Positions 53,302 through 62,739 of a stretch of 64,000 nt of DNA are shown one piece after another. How positions within the stretch are numbered: position 1 is the stretch's first letter; every line of letters starts with the position of its first letter. The position numbers and the translations under genes are program-made. Source of the stretch: Bin87 sp965217175 (GTDB lineage Bacteria; Chloroflexota; Dehalococcoidia; Lucifugimonadales; UBA3495); contig OZ244251.1 in NCBI GenBank assembly GCA_965217175.1, positions 2,604,001 through 2,668,000 of the forward strand. Reading direction: 5' to 3'. The notes below the pieces were generated by a model that made no database searches, was not told the origin of the DNA, and saw only the letters and a list, made by a program, of their open reading frames with translations.

Positions 53302-54441
53302 TATACCCGCAATTACGAGCCTGGCCGGCACTCACTCTACGCCAGGTTGACGGGCAGTGGCAACATCACCGGCGGGTCCACTGAGGCTGTGGTGCAATTG
53401 CTGCTCACACGGCCAGAGCTATCCGCCACCATTGAGACGATATCCGCGTATCCCTTTTCGGCCAGGGTTGGCGACAGCGTCGAGATCACGGTTGTAGTGC
53501 GCAACGACGGTCCAATATCGGCCTATATACCGGTCACTGTCTATTTCCCTTCTTCCGACCGACAACCCGAAACGCGAAGTCCGTTTACCCAACCGGGCTC
53601 GAGCAGCGTGGCCAGTTTCCGTTGGCGCACCGGCAATTTCGAACCTGGGGAGTACATCTTCAGGGTGGCAATACAGGCTCAGAATGGCTCCGGCCCAGTA
53701 GTATCTGCACGCACATTCACCGTGGAATTACTTCCCCCGGAAATAGACTTCGCCGTCCTGGAATTCTTCCCTCCCGACGCAGACCCCCCGTTGGAGCGCG
53801 GGGAGTGGGTGGACATTCAGGTTAAAATGCAGAATCTTGGGCGTTATGCCGGGCGAGGCTCCATCTTGCTGAACGATCTCACAGCCGACAAAACCCTGTA
53901 CAGCCGGGATATCAGCCTAGATCCAGGCGAATCCAGGATGGTAACGTTCGTTTGGAAAACGCTGCGCCACGCCCTCGGAGAACACCGGCTTCAGGTGATT
54001 GTAAACGCCGATTACGACGGCAATCATCTCAACGACACGTCCGCCACCATAACTGTTTCCGTTTTCACGGATCGCAGTATCACCCTCGGCGTGGGCGCCA
54101 ACCTCCCCCTCGACTACATCATCGGAGAAGTGAGCGAACCCGCCCTGATAACCGGAGCCGGCGAGGACGCAACAATCGCGCTGCTGTCTGCAAACCCCAT
54201 TGCAACCGGTACTCTAGACGGCCCTGACGGATTCGGATCGTTCGTCCCAGTCGGGATTTCCAATTCTGAATATTCTCCGGTCGTTTCGCTCACCAATCGG
54301 GCGGAACTAATGATCACGGTGTACCGGTTGAGCCAGTTGGCTCGCATGGAACCACACGCCTGTGCCAGGTTTCAGCATGCACTGGGCCACGTAGAACCAC
54401 GCGCCATTATCTGCCCCCAAACGCCTGCGCTCGTACGCTGA
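53302..54441 (+). pseudogene. CARDB-repeat surface protein, second part (after the insert)
   Basis: 379 codons continuing in register with the protein cut at 53150: it starts with 'YTRNYEPGRHSLYARLTGSG', the missing half of repeat 12, then repeats 13 and 14 (for example 'GEWVDIQVKMQNLGRYAGRGSILLNDLT') and a C-terminal domain 'RSITLGVGANLPLDYIIGEVSEPALITGAG'. The C-terminus has no sortase motif or membrane anchor that I recognise. A TTG at 53347 is the only plausible start in the fragment, but there is no ribosome site, so it is unlikely to be made alone. The end is 8 nt from the convergent oxidoreductase gene. Confidence 0.8.
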
Positions 54442-54449
54442 TCGGCGGG

Positions 54450-57365
54450 TTACGCAACAGCGTCGCGCAGCATTTCCACCAGGTGCCGAGCTTTTCGTCC
54501 CGTGCCGTGCTCAACCTGCTGGCGACACGATACGCCCATCACCGCAACCTCCCAGTCGGGTTTGCTTTCTATGGACGGGAAAAGAGCAAGGCCACCGATC
54601 TGCATGGAAATGTCATAGTGCTCTTTTTCAAAGCCAAACGAGCCGGCCATGCCACAGCAGCCGGCATTGATGAGCTCAACTTCGTAGCCGGGAACCAGGC
54701 GCAGCGCGGCCAACGAATGCTCCGTTCCGACCATGGCTTTCTGGTGGCAGTGGCCATGGAACAGCACCCGTTTCTCCACGTCCTTGAACGTCAGGTCCAG
54801 GCGGTCATCGGATTTCGCCTTAGCCAGAAATTCGTCGATCAGGAACGAATTTTCTGCCACCACCCTGGCCTGCTCTTCAGGAACAAACTCGGGATATTCG
54901 TCGCGCAGTGTCAACAGGCAACTGGGTTCGCATCCCACAATTGGAATGCCCTGCCGCGCATAATCGTAAAGACCCGCCATGTTCGACCGAGCCAGTTCTC
55001 GTGCCTGGTCCAGCATTCCCTTGGAGATCATGGGCCGGCCGCAACACCCGCCGTTAACCAGCTCCACCTCGTAGCCGGCAGCTTCCAGAAGCTCAACCGC
55101 AGCGATGCCAATTTCCGGATAGTTGTAGTTCATGAAGGTGTCGTTGTACAACGCGACGGCCCCGAATTTAGCGGCCGATAACCGGCTGCGATCGCGTTGG
55201 GCAAACCAGTCTGGCAGCGATTGCCTGGCGAAACTTGGTTGCTGACGGCGTGAACTGATGCCCAGTAATGCCGATACCAACGCCTTCCCCAAACCGTTCC
55301 CGGCGATCCAGTTGGTCATGGGAGCATAGCGGCTGCCCAGTCGGTTCAGCGCATTGATGTTGCCAAACAGCCGGGAACGCAACGGGACCCCGTGCCGTTC
55401 CTGATACCGATCCAGAAATTCATACTTCAGCTTGGCCATATCGACGCCCGATTCGCACTCGGCTTTACAGGCTTTGCATTCCAGGCACAGATCCAGAGCA
55501 TCATGCAGCCGCTTGTCGGTAATCGATCCCTCTGCCCCCTCGGGCATTCGACCCGACAATGCCGCCCGCAGCAGGTTGGCGCGGCCGCGCGTCGAATGTT
55601 CCTCATCCCGCGTTGCCATGAAAGACGGACACATCGTCCCGTCCAGCTTGCGGCAGGCCCCCATTCCATTGCACATTTCCACCGCGCCCGAGAACCCGAA
55701 ATCACTGGTGAAGTCCAGCTTGGTTTCCAGGTGGATCGGCTCGTATGCTGAGCCGTAACGCAGGTTTTCGGTCATCAGGGGAGTGTCAATGATTTTGCCT
55801 GGGTTCATTATGTCTTGTGGGTCCCAGGTGTGTTTCAGCTCCCTGAAGGCGTTGTAAATCCGGTCGCCAAACATCTTCCTCGTCCACACGCCCCGCACGA
55901 TACCGTCCCCGTGCTCGCCGCTCATGGAACCGCCGAACTCCTTGATCAGATCGGAAACCGCATCGCCGATGGATACCATCTTGTCTATGCCTTCGCGGTT
56001 CTTGAGACTGATCATGGGCCGGATGTGTAAACACCCAACCGCTGCATGGCCGTAGTATCCGGCGGTGGTCCCGTGGGAGGTCACGATCTCGTCGAACCGG
56101 CGCACGAAGTCGCCCATGACCGACGGATCGACCGCAGGGTCCTCAACGAATGGGATCGGTTTGGCGTCGCCGCGAATGCTCATCAGCAAGCCCAGGCCAC
56201 CCTTGCGTACGTTCCACACCGCCGCCTGTCCGGCCCGATCCATGATGTTGACGCAGGCATACGCCAGGCCGATATCCTTCTGCAGCGCATCCATCTTCCT
56301 GGTCAGTTCGGCCTCGTTTTCCCCGTAAAATTCCACCAGCAACATCGCGCCGGGATCGCCTTCTATGAAGGACAGCAACCGCGATTGGCCCAGCGCCTCC
56401 CGGCACCGGTCGAGAATCATCTTGTCGATCAGCTCAACCGACGACGGATCGTGGCCCAGCACCTTCATGGTCGCTTCGCTGGCGTCGAATACGCTGCGGA
56501 AATGCAACACGGATAGCGACGTCATGGTGGGTCGGGATACCAGGTTCACCTTGGCTTCGGTCACGACGCAAAGCGTACCCTCAGAACCCACCACCATCCG
56601 CGCGAGGTTGACCGGGCCGGTCAAACCGGCCTGAGGCACGAATTCGTCCAGGTTGTAGCCGCTGACGCGCCGTTGAATTTTGGCGTAGGTTCGGTCAATT
56701 TCTTCCTGCTGTTCGGCGGCGATTCGCATCACTCCGCGGTATATATCGCCCTCCAGACCACCGGCGCTGAGCCGGCTCTCCAGCTCGCTCGCGGTCAGCG
56801 GAGCGAAATGAGCCCGGCTGCCGTCCGACAAAATAACGTCCAGCTCGTTGATGTGATCCAGCGTCTTGCCATATATCACCGAGTGAGCGCCGCACGTATT
56901 GTTGCCGATGCCCCCACCAACACAGGCCCGATTGGCGGTGGTTGGGTCCGGTGCGTACTGCAACCCATGATTGGCAACCTGTTTCGTCAATTGCTCCAGG
57001 ATGATCCCCGGTTGAACTCGGGCCCAGCTTTCCTCGGCGTTTACTTCCAGCACGTTGTTCAGGTACTTGCTGAAGTCCAGCACGATGGCATGGTTCACGG
57101 TTTGGCCCGCCAGGCTGGTCCCCCCCGAACGCGGCAACACCGGTATCCCTTCGCCAGCCGCAAACTCCACCACTGCCTGCACATCGTCGGTGGTGCGCGG
57201 TATTACCACACCGATGGGTTCCATTTGATAGATGCTGGCGTCGGTGCTGTACAACAGCCGGGAGTAGGGATCGAAACGGACTTCGCCATCCACGCGCCTG
57301 GTCAATTCGTCGGCGATATCCTGCCGCTCTTTGCCGCGGATCCTGCGCTGTGTGACGGTCGCCAT
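54450..57365 (-). CDS. FAD-linked oxidase fused to Fe-S/CCG domain (GlcD-GlpC type, D-2-hydroxyacid dehydrogenase)
   Basis: 971 residues. The N-terminal FAD-binding PCMH domain (about 50-225: 'PRTTDDVQAVVEFAAGEGIPVLPRSGGTSLAGQ', 'DPTTANRACVGGGIGNNTCGAHSVIYGKT') and FAD oxidase C domain (to about 530) are followed by Fe-S clusters: C-x5-C-x7-C at about 566-580 ('CNGMGACRKLDGTMCPS') and CLECKACKAEC at about 625-640. Two CCG domains end it (CCGRPM about 772, CCGMAG about 903). It is like D-lactate/D-2-hydroxyglutarate dehydrogenases that pass electrons through Fe-S to the quinone pool. The start has GAGGGGATC upstream. It is a single gene, convergent with the CARDB gene; its promoter should be within 57366-57813. 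Confidence 0.95.
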   Translation of the reverse strand: MATVTQRRIRGKERQDIADELTRRVDGEVRFDPYSRLLYSTDASIYQMEPIGVVIPRTTDDVQAVVEFAAGEGIPVLPRSGGTSLAGQTVNHAIVLDFSKYLNNVLEVNAEESWARVQPGIILEQLTKQVANHGLQYAPDPTTANRACVGGGIGNNTCGAHSVIYGKTLDHINELDVILSDGSRAHFAPLTASELESRLSAGGLEGDIYRGVMRIAAEQQEEIDRTYAKIQRRVSGYNLDEFVPQAGLTGPVNLARMVVGSEGTLCVVTEAKVNLVSRPTMTSLSVLHFRSVFDASEATMKVLGHDPSSVELIDKMILDRCREALGQSRLLSFIEGDPGAMLLVEFYGENEAELTRKMDALQKDIGLAYACVNIMDRAGQAAVWNVRKGGLGLLMSIRGDAKPIPFVEDPAVDPSVMGDFVRRFDEIVTSHGTTAGYYGHAAVGCLHIRPMISLKNREGIDKMVSIGDAVSDLIKEFGGSMSGEHGDGIVRGVWTRKMFGDRIYNAFRELKHTWDPQDIMNPGKIIDTPLMTENLRYGSAYEPIHLETKLDFTSDFGFSGAVEMCNGMGACRKLDGTMCPSFMATRDEEHSTRGRANLLRAALSGRMPEGAEGSITDKRLHDALDLCLECKACKAECESGVDMAKLKYEFLDRYQERHGVPLRSRLFGNINALNRLGSRYAPMTNWIAGNGLGKALVSALLGISSRRQQPSFARQSLPDWFAQRDRSRLSAAKFGAVALYNDTFMNYNYPEIGIAAVELLEAAGYEVELVNGGCCGRPMISKGMLDQARELARSNMAGLYDYARQGIPIVGCEPSCLLTLRDEYPEFVPEEQARVVAENSFLIDEFLAKAKSDDRLDLTFKDVEKRVLFHGHCHQKAMVGTEHSLAALRLVPGYEVELINAGCCGMAGSFGFEKEHYDISMQIGGLALFPSIESKPDWEVAVMGVSCRQQVEHGTGRKARHLVEMLRDAVA

Positions 57366-57480
57366 CGTGATCCCCTCCTGATTATTGCCGTATGCCGACG
57401 ACTAGGTTAGCGCACGGCGGCGGCGGCGGCAACACGAACACAATTCACCTCACCGAGTCTGAACAGTTACACATCCACAC

Positions 57481-57576
57481 CCGCCCGATTACACTCGTCT
57501 TTCCCGCGGTATTACTCCCGTGTTTCCTGCCCCATCTCTCTCGTCTTTCCCGCCCGATTACACTCGTCGTTCCCGC
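57481..57576 (+). repeat. Pair of 27-nt direct repeats
   Basis: CCGCCCGATTACACTCGTCT followed by TTCCCGC (57481-57507) recurs at 57550-57576 with one mismatch. Between and after them run two more TCTCTCGTCTTTCC-type units. Confidence 0.7.
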
Positions 57577-57587
57577 CCCATCTCTCG

Positions 57588-57615
57588 TCTTTCCAGCGAA
57601 AGCGGGAATCCAGAG
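57588..57615 (+). repeat. Hairpin repeat (CCAGCGAAAGCGGGAATCC family)
   Basis: GTCTTTCCAGCGAAAGCGGGAATCCAGA, a member of the same palindromic repeat family as 19035-19062 with a mutated left arm. Confidence 0.6.
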
Positions 57616-57813
57616 TCCCAAATCCGACTCCACTGTGCTCTCTGTGTTCCGACTCGCGCCGGGACCACGTAAGTGCAATTCATAATGCGATTGACTGGAC
57701 ACCGTCGCAGCGCGGTTGGCAGTGTCCATACCCGGTGATACACTGGCGCATAGTCCACCAAAATGCGGCGGAATGACCGCAATTTCGGTGAGAAACTGCC
57801 GGAGGCCAATGCG

Positions 57814-58605
57814 ATGATACGGCTGGGCGCAACCGGCTCCCGGGCACACTTGGATCTGTGCCGGGCGTTGGAAACGGTGTTCGTTAGACGCGGTATCGAT
57901 TTCGACTGGGTGTTGTATTCAGGATACGATCAAATGGTTGAGGCCTTCGTCCGCGGCGATATAAACCTCGCCTGGAACGGCCCGCTTTCCCATGTGAAGA
58001 TGCGTCGGGCATTCCCGGACGGCGCGCCAGTGGTCGCCCTGCGCGACGTCGATGTGGATTTCACCACGGTATTCGTGGCCAGGACCGATTCAGATATCAA
58101 CACCGTCGAAGACCTCCCCGGGCTGCGTTTCGCCTTCGGGGCGCGAAGTTCAGTGCAAGCCGGACTGCTCCCCGTCCATTTCCTGAAAGAAATGGGCTTA
58201 CATCCCAACCGGGACCTCGCCTCCGCCGACTTCTTCGACCAACGCCAATCGGGTAGCACGTCCGATGAACTGGATGTCCTGCATCGGGTGTTGGCGCGCG
58301 AGTACGACGCCGGCGCAGTCAGCGGCCGTGTCCTGGATTCCATAAAACCCGGCGACGGCATTGAAACCGGGGCGTTGAAGGTATTTTGGACCAGCGCCGG
58401 TTACAGCCACTGCTGCTTCACGGCGCGACCCGACCTGCATCCCCAGGATGCGTCGGAAGTAACCGCGGCCCTCGTGGCGGTCGACGCCAGCGATCCAATC
58501 GGCAAAGCCGTTCTCGAAGCCGAAAATTGTGACAGCCTGATACCCGGCAAGGACGATGGGTGGGATATCGTGGAAGCCGCCGCCCTGGCCGAAGGATTGA
58601 TCTGA
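57814..58605 (+). CDS. PhnD-like phosphate/phosphonate-type binding protein without signal peptide
   Basis: 263 residues starting MIRLGATGSRAHLDLCRAL at 57814 (GGAGG 9 nt upstream). The type 2 periplasmic binding fold of the PhnD/TauA kind is seen in 'GIDFDWVLYSGYDQMVEAFVRGDINLAWNGPLSHVKM', 'TVFVARTDSDINTVEDLPGLRFAFGARSSVQAGLLPVHFLKEMG' and 'HRVLAREYDAGAVSGRVLDSI'. No signal peptide or lipobox precedes, so it may be cytoplasmic or use another route; such orphan PhnD-like proteins can be sensors. No permease or ATPase gene is nearby. It heads the operon 57814-63915, 48 nt before the next gene. Confidence 0.88.
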   Translation: MIRLGATGSRAHLDLCRALETVFVRRGIDFDWVLYSGYDQMVEAFVRGDINLAWNGPLSHVKMRRAFPDGAPVVALRDVDVDFTTVFVARTDSDINTVEDLPGLRFAFGARSSVQAGLLPVHFLKEMGLHPNRDLASADFFDQRQSGSTSDELDVLHRVLAREYDAGAVSGRVLDSIKPGDGIETGALKVFWTSAGYSHCCFTARPDLHPQDASEVTAALVAVDASDPIGKAVLEAENCDSLIPGKDDGWDIVEAAALAEGLI

Positions 58606-58653
58606 GGCGGCAACGTTAAACGCGGCAACGTTAAACGATGAGGAGCAATTAGT

Positions 58654-59565
58654 TTGAGCGCCACAATCGGTTTCATAGGTTTGGGTCGCATGGGATTGCC
58701 CATGTCGTACAATCTCCTTCGGGCGGGTTATGACCTTACCGTCCACAACCGAAGCCAGGAAAAGGTTCATCAGATCGCAGACGCTGGCGCGACCGCAGCC
58801 GCCTCCGCCGCCGAATTGACCGCCAGCTGCGAAATCGTCCTCGCCTGCCTGCCCGACGTCGCAACCTGCGAAGAGGTAATGCTGGGCGACAGCGGAGTGC
58901 TCCAAAACGCCCGCCCGGGTCAGGTTATCGTAGATCACAGCACGGTCGGCGCCTCCACTTCCAAAGCCTGCGCCGCAGCAGCCCAGGCCAAAGGCGCCAT
59001 TTTCCTGGACGCACCCATCAGCGGAGGGACCGAACGCGCCACCGATGGAACCCTAACCATCATGGTCGGCGGCCCCGCCGAGGGATACGATCGGGTGCGG
59101 GAGATATTCGACGTTATGGGCGCGGTGGTGCGCCACGTTGGACCCACCGGGTCTGGGACGGCCGCCAAGCTGGTGAATCAACTCCTGGTAGGCGTTCACA
59201 TGGTCGCGGCAGCCGAAGCAATGTTGCTGGGCGCTAAATCCGGCGCAGACCCGGCCCTCGTCTTTGAGCTGGTCAGTTCAGGCTGGGGGCAAAGCTTCAT
59301 GCTGGACCGAAACGCCCCCGCCATGCTGGACCGCGATTTCGACGGCATCCGAACTCAGATGCGCGTATTCCTGAAGGATTTGGGGCTGATTCGGGAGATG
59401 GCGCGCGACCTCGAAACTCCCATTCCCGGCGGCGATCTGGCGTTCCGGCTGTTTGGAGAGGCGGTGGAACAGGGCTTGGGTGACATGGACGGGGCTGCGA
59501 TCGTGCTCCCTATGGAACAGGATGCCCGCTTCCAGATCAGTCGCCGCGAAAACGCGACCGGCTAA
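58654..59565 (+). CDS. Beta-hydroxyacid dehydrogenase (3-hydroxyisobutyrate dehydrogenase family)
   Basis: 303 residues from TTG (58654, AGGAG about 10 nt upstream). NAD motif 'IGFIGLGRMGLPMSYNLLRAGYDLTVHNRS', substrate motif 'FLDAPISGGTERATDGTLTIMVGG' and catalytic Lys in 'GSGTAAKLVNQLL'. Family reactions: NAD(P)-dependent oxidation of 3-hydroxyisobutyrate, tartronate semialdehyde or sugar-derived 3-hydroxyacids. Second gene of the operon; the 48-nt gap before it holds a duplicated 15-nt sequence (GCGGCAACGTTAAAC) just before the ribosome site. Confidence 0.92.
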   Translation: MSATIGFIGLGRMGLPMSYNLLRAGYDLTVHNRSQEKVHQIADAGATAAASAAELTASCEIVLACLPDVATCEEVMLGDSGVLQNARPGQVIVDHSTVGASTSKACAAAAQAKGAIFLDAPISGGTERATDGTLTIMVGGPAEGYDRVREIFDVMGAVVRHVGPTGSGTAAKLVNQLLVGVHMVAAAEAMLLGAKSGADPALVFELVSSGWGQSFMLDRNAPAMLDRDFDGIRTQMRVFLKDLGLIREMARDLETPIPGGDLAFRLFGEAVEQGLGDMDGAAIVLPMEQDARFQISRRENATG

Positions 59566-59614
59566 ACGTCAGTCGCCAACGAAGCAGCCACGGTCAATCT
59601 CGGAGGTTCAGGCC

Positions 59615-60535
59615 ATGCCGGCAGAAAAAACGGTTTATTTCAACGGGGAATTCATGCCCGCCGACCAGGTGGGAATCTCCATTTACGACCGGGGATTCCT
59701 CTACGGAGACGCCGTTTTTGACGCAACGCGTACTTTCAACGGCAAAACTTTCAGGTTGGACCGGCACATCAACCGCCTTTACGACTCACTGCGCTATCTT
59801 CGCATCGACGTGGGGATGAGCAAAAACGAAATGACGGAAGCTACCGAGGCTGTGGTAGCCCACAATTACCCCCTGCTGCCGTCCGGTCAGGATATGTGGG
59901 TCATGCAGCGCGTCAGCCGGGGCGTCGAAGCGCCGGACCGGGCCGGCGGTATCATCCCCACCGTCCTCATCGAAAGTCACCCGATCCCATTCGCCTCCCG
60001 CGCGCCCTTGTATCGAGATGGCGTCAGAGTTAATACTCCGTCGGTTCAGCGCATCCCGCCCCGTTTCGTCAGCCCTCGCGCCAAAACGCACAACTACCTC
60101 AACCTCATTCTTGGGGAGCTGGAAGTGCATAGCGACGACCCACAGGCCTGGGCGATCCTGCTGGACGAGTTCGGCAACCTGACTGAGGGCAGGGGCAGCA
60201 ACATTTTCATAGTCAAAAACGGCGTGGCGATCACCCCGCAATCCCAATACGTCCTGGAAGGAATAACCCGCAACCAGACGCTGGAGTTGGCCGCCGGTTT
60301 GGGTATGCCCACCGAAGAACGCGATATCGACCTCTACGACGCCTACACCGCAGATGAAGCTTTCCTCACCTCCACCAGTTTGTGCATCTGCCCGGTATCC
60401 GCGATTAACGGCGCTCCGGTGGGGGACGGTGCGGTACCCGGCCCGATCACGGGTCGGTTGATGTCCGCTTTCAGCGACCTGGTGGGAATGGACTTCGCAG
60501 ACCAATACCTCTCTCATTTGCCCGCCGCTGACTGA
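59615..60535 (+). CDS. Class IV PLP-dependent aminotransferase (BCAT/DAAT-like)
   Basis: 306 residues starting MPAEKTVYFNGEFMP at 59615 (CGGAGG upstream); a longer frame overlapping the previous gene is rejected. 'ISIYDRGFLYGDAVFDATRTFNGKTFRLDRHINRL' is the fold-type IV start. PLP Lys is K157 in 'SPRAKTHNYLNLIL' and the cofactor Glu is E191 in 'GNLTEGRGSNIFIVKNG'. Members exchange amino groups on branched-chain L- or D-amino acids or lyse aminodeoxychorismate; the THNYLN motif with small side chains leaves the substrate open. Third in the operon. Confidence 0.92.
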   Translation: MPAEKTVYFNGEFMPADQVGISIYDRGFLYGDAVFDATRTFNGKTFRLDRHINRLYDSLRYLRIDVGMSKNEMTEATEAVVAHNYPLLPSGQDMWVMQRVSRGVEAPDRAGGIIPTVLIESHPIPFASRAPLYRDGVRVNTPSVQRIPPRFVSPRAKTHNYLNLILGELEVHSDDPQAWAILLDEFGNLTEGRGSNIFIVKNGVAITPQSQYVLEGITRNQTLELAAGLGMPTEERDIDLYDAYTADEAFLTSTSLCICPVSAINGAPVGDGAVPGPITGRLMSAFSDLVGMDFADQYLSHLPAAD

Positions 60536-60574
60536 TTTCCCACAGCAGCACAACTCGCCCACAAGGAGAATGAA

Positions 60575-61492
60575 ATGCCCGACAACCTGGATAGCATCGT
60601 CGAGCCAGGGCAGGAAGCCCAGCAGCTCGCCACCGGATTCGCGTTCACCGAGGGTCCGGTTTGGCACCCCGACGGATACTGGCTGTTCGTCGATTTGCGC
60701 CGCGAACCTCCGGTGATTCACCGGATGTCTCCGGGTGGCGGCGCTCCCGAAATCATCCGGGAACCCAGCGGCGGTACCAACGGTATCACCTTCGACCTGC
60801 AGGGTCGTCTCCTCATGTGCGAAGGGGATAACCGGCGCATCACCCGCATGGAAGCCGACGGCACCATCACGCTCATGGCTGACCGGTGGGATGGCAAGCG
60901 CTTGCACCGTCCCAACGACATCGTTTGCCGCTCCGACGGAAGCATATATTTCACCAACCCCAGCGGGCGCGTTCCCCCCGAAGAGCAGGAGATCGAGTTC
61001 CCGGGCCTCATCCAGCGCATCGCTCCGGACGGGTCGGTGTCCGCCGAAGCAACCGACATCGATTACCCCAACGGGCTGGGATTCTCACCCGATGAATCGG
61101 TCCTGTATGTGTCCAACACGCGCGCCCTCGGGGAACCGGCGGATCAATACTGGGGCGGCCAGATCAAACAGAATCAATACATCCGCGCGTACGACGTGGC
61201 CGCCGACGGTTCGCTCAGCAACAGCCGGGTGTTTGCCAGCATGGCGTCCGCCGAGGATGGTGTGCCCGACGGCATGAAGGTCGACAGCGCGGGCCGCGTT
61301 TACTGCACCGGTTCCGGCGGCGTGTGGGTCTTCGCGCCCGACGGGGAACACCTGGGCATCATCAGGCTGCCGGAAATCCCCGCCAACTGCGCGTTCGGCG
61401 GCCCGGATTTCAAAACTATGCTCTTCACCGCACGCACCTCGGTATACAGCCTGCGCCTCACCACGCCCGGCGCTCCGCTGCCCCGCGCCTGA
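60575..61492 (+). CDS. SMP-30/gluconolactonase-family lactonase, copy 3
   Basis: 305 residues from the ATG at 60575 with AAGGAG at 60563-60568. Metal-site motifs: 'AFTEGPVWHPDGYW' (Glu), 'YPNGLGFSPDESVLY' (Asn) and 'VPDGMKVDSAGRVY' (Asp). 'RPNDIVCRSDGSIYFTNP' and 'FDLQGRLLMCEGDN' are nearly those of copy 2. The insertion 'GEPADQYWGGQIKQNQYI' differs from the other copies. By family it opens a lactone ring in the catabolic route of this operon. Fourth gene, 39 nt after the aminotransferase and 18 nt before the next. Confidence 0.93.
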   Translation: MPDNLDSIVEPGQEAQQLATGFAFTEGPVWHPDGYWLFVDLRREPPVIHRMSPGGGAPEIIREPSGGTNGITFDLQGRLLMCEGDNRRITRMEADGTITLMADRWDGKRLHRPNDIVCRSDGSIYFTNPSGRVPPEEQEIEFPGLIQRIAPDGSVSAEATDIDYPNGLGFSPDESVLYVSNTRALGEPADQYWGGQIKQNQYIRAYDVAADGSLSNSRVFASMASAEDGVPDGMKVDSAGRVYCTGSGGVWVFAPDGEHLGIIRLPEIPANCAFGGPDFKTMLFTARTSVYSLRLTTPGAPLPRA

Positions 61493-61510
61493 CGCCAGCG
61501 GTTTTCGCAG

Positions 61511-62647
61511 ATGCGCGAGTTTGATGCCATCGTAATCGGTATCGGCGGCATGGGCAGCGCTGCCGTTTACCACCTCGCCCGCCGAGGGTGGCGCGTGCTC
61601 GGGTTAGAGCAGTACGACATTCCCAATGAAATGGGATCCTCGCATGGCATCAGCCGGATGATTCGGCTGGCCTACCACGAGGATCCCTCCTATGTGCCCT
61701 TGTTGCGTCGCGCTTACGAATTGTGGCATCAGCTCGAAAATTCGTCCGGCGAGCGCCTCTTGGTATACACGGGATGCCTGCGTGGCGGTGTGGGAGCCAG
61801 TCAGTTGTTGGAAGGATCCATCGCCACGCTGCGCACCCACAACCTGCCCTATCGGTTACTCACCGGCCCCGAGGTTAACGCCGAATGGCCCGGTTACCAG
61901 CTGCCCGAAGACGCGGTGATGGTATACGAACAGAACGGCGGGTTTTTGAATTCCGAACGGAGTATCGTCGCCCACGTTTCAGTAGCCCTGGAGCTGGGTG
62001 CCGAGGTTCATGGGAGAGAGGCCGTGCTCAGCTGGGAAACCACTGCTTCCGGCGGCGTGAAGGTGTATACCGAAAAAGATACCTACACCGCAAACCGATT
62101 GGTGATCACCACCGGCGCCTGGGCTGGCAAGTTGGCCCCGCAGGTCGCGGCCCACGCCATCCCCGAACGCCAGGTATTGGGCTGGTTCGCTCCGTATCGT
62201 CCCGAGCTGTTCCGTCCTGCGTCGTTCCCCGCGTTCGGCGTGCAGGTAGAAGAGGGACGTTTCTATGGATTCCCTTCGTACGGAATACCCGGCTTCAAAG
62301 TCGGTTTGTTCAATCACTTCCGCGAACAGGTCGACCCCGATACCATGCAGCGCGAGCCAACGCTCCAGGACGAAACGGCGTTGCGGGAATTCACCACCCG
62401 GTATTTCCCGGAAGCCGCTGGACCCACCCTTGCCCTCAAAACCTGCATGTTCACCAACACGCCGGACGAACATTTCATAATCGATGTATTGCCCGATCAA
62501 CCTCAGGTTTCCGTAGCGGCCGGCTTCTCCGGGCATGGTTTCAAGTTTTGCAGCGTAGTCGGAGAGGTGATGGCCGATCTGGCAGAGCATGGCGAGTCTC
62601 AACACGACATTTCGCTGTTCAGGCTCAACCGATTCGCCAAGCCGTAA
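61511..62647 (+). CDS. Monomeric sarcosine oxidase / N-methyltryptophan oxidase-like FAD enzyme
   Basis: 378 residues, the normal length. The Rossmann motif 'DAIVIGIGGMGSAAVYHLARRGWRVLGLEQ' is followed by the family-specific 'MGSSHGISRMIRLAYHEDPSYVPLLRRAYELWHQLE'. C312 in 'KTCMFTNTPDEHFIID' matches the Cys to which FAD is covalently attached in MSOX (Cys315) and MTOX (Cys308). The enzyme demethylates N-methyl amino acids to give formaldehyde and peroxide. In this operon it could act on a secondary amine such as N-methylated or pipecolate-type substrate. It starts 18 nt after the lactonase, with no clear ribosome site, and is probably translationally coupled. Confidence 0.93.
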   Translation: MREFDAIVIGIGGMGSAAVYHLARRGWRVLGLEQYDIPNEMGSSHGISRMIRLAYHEDPSYVPLLRRAYELWHQLENSSGERLLVYTGCLRGGVGASQLLEGSIATLRTHNLPYRLLTGPEVNAEWPGYQLPEDAVMVYEQNGGFLNSERSIVAHVSVALELGAEVHGREAVLSWETTASGGVKVYTEKDTYTANRLVITTGAWAGKLAPQVAAHAIPERQVLGWFAPYRPELFRPASFPAFGVQVEEGRFYGFPSYGIPGFKVGLFNHFREQVDPDTMQREPTLQDETALREFTTRYFPEAAGPTLALKTCMFTNTPDEHFIIDVLPDQPQVSVAAGFSGHGFKFCSVVGEVMADLAEHGESQHDISLFRLNRFAKP

Positions 62648-62739
62648 TCAGCGATTCTCAATCTGGCAGCGGCAATGGCAACCCCTCTTCCAACCCGGCT
62701 ATGCGATTCAGACATCCACCATCCGGAGGCTATTCCCCC

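Larger units (their letters stand above)
57366..57813. other. Intergenic region with CGG run and repeats
   Basis: About 450 bases between divergent units. It holds a (CGG)n run near 57417-57429, two 27-nt direct repeats (57481-57507 and 57550-57576) and a hairpin repeat at 57588-57615. No gene. Confidence 0.65.

Noticed and set aside
59786..60907. Minus-strand frame of 373 codons
   Set aside because: Runs across two plus-strand genes; no protein family is recognisable.
61885..62739. Upstream extension of the enolase-family frame to 676 codons
   Set aside because: This part lies over the sarcosine-oxidase gene in another phase, is Arg-rich and unlike the family; the start at 62740 has CCGGAGG.
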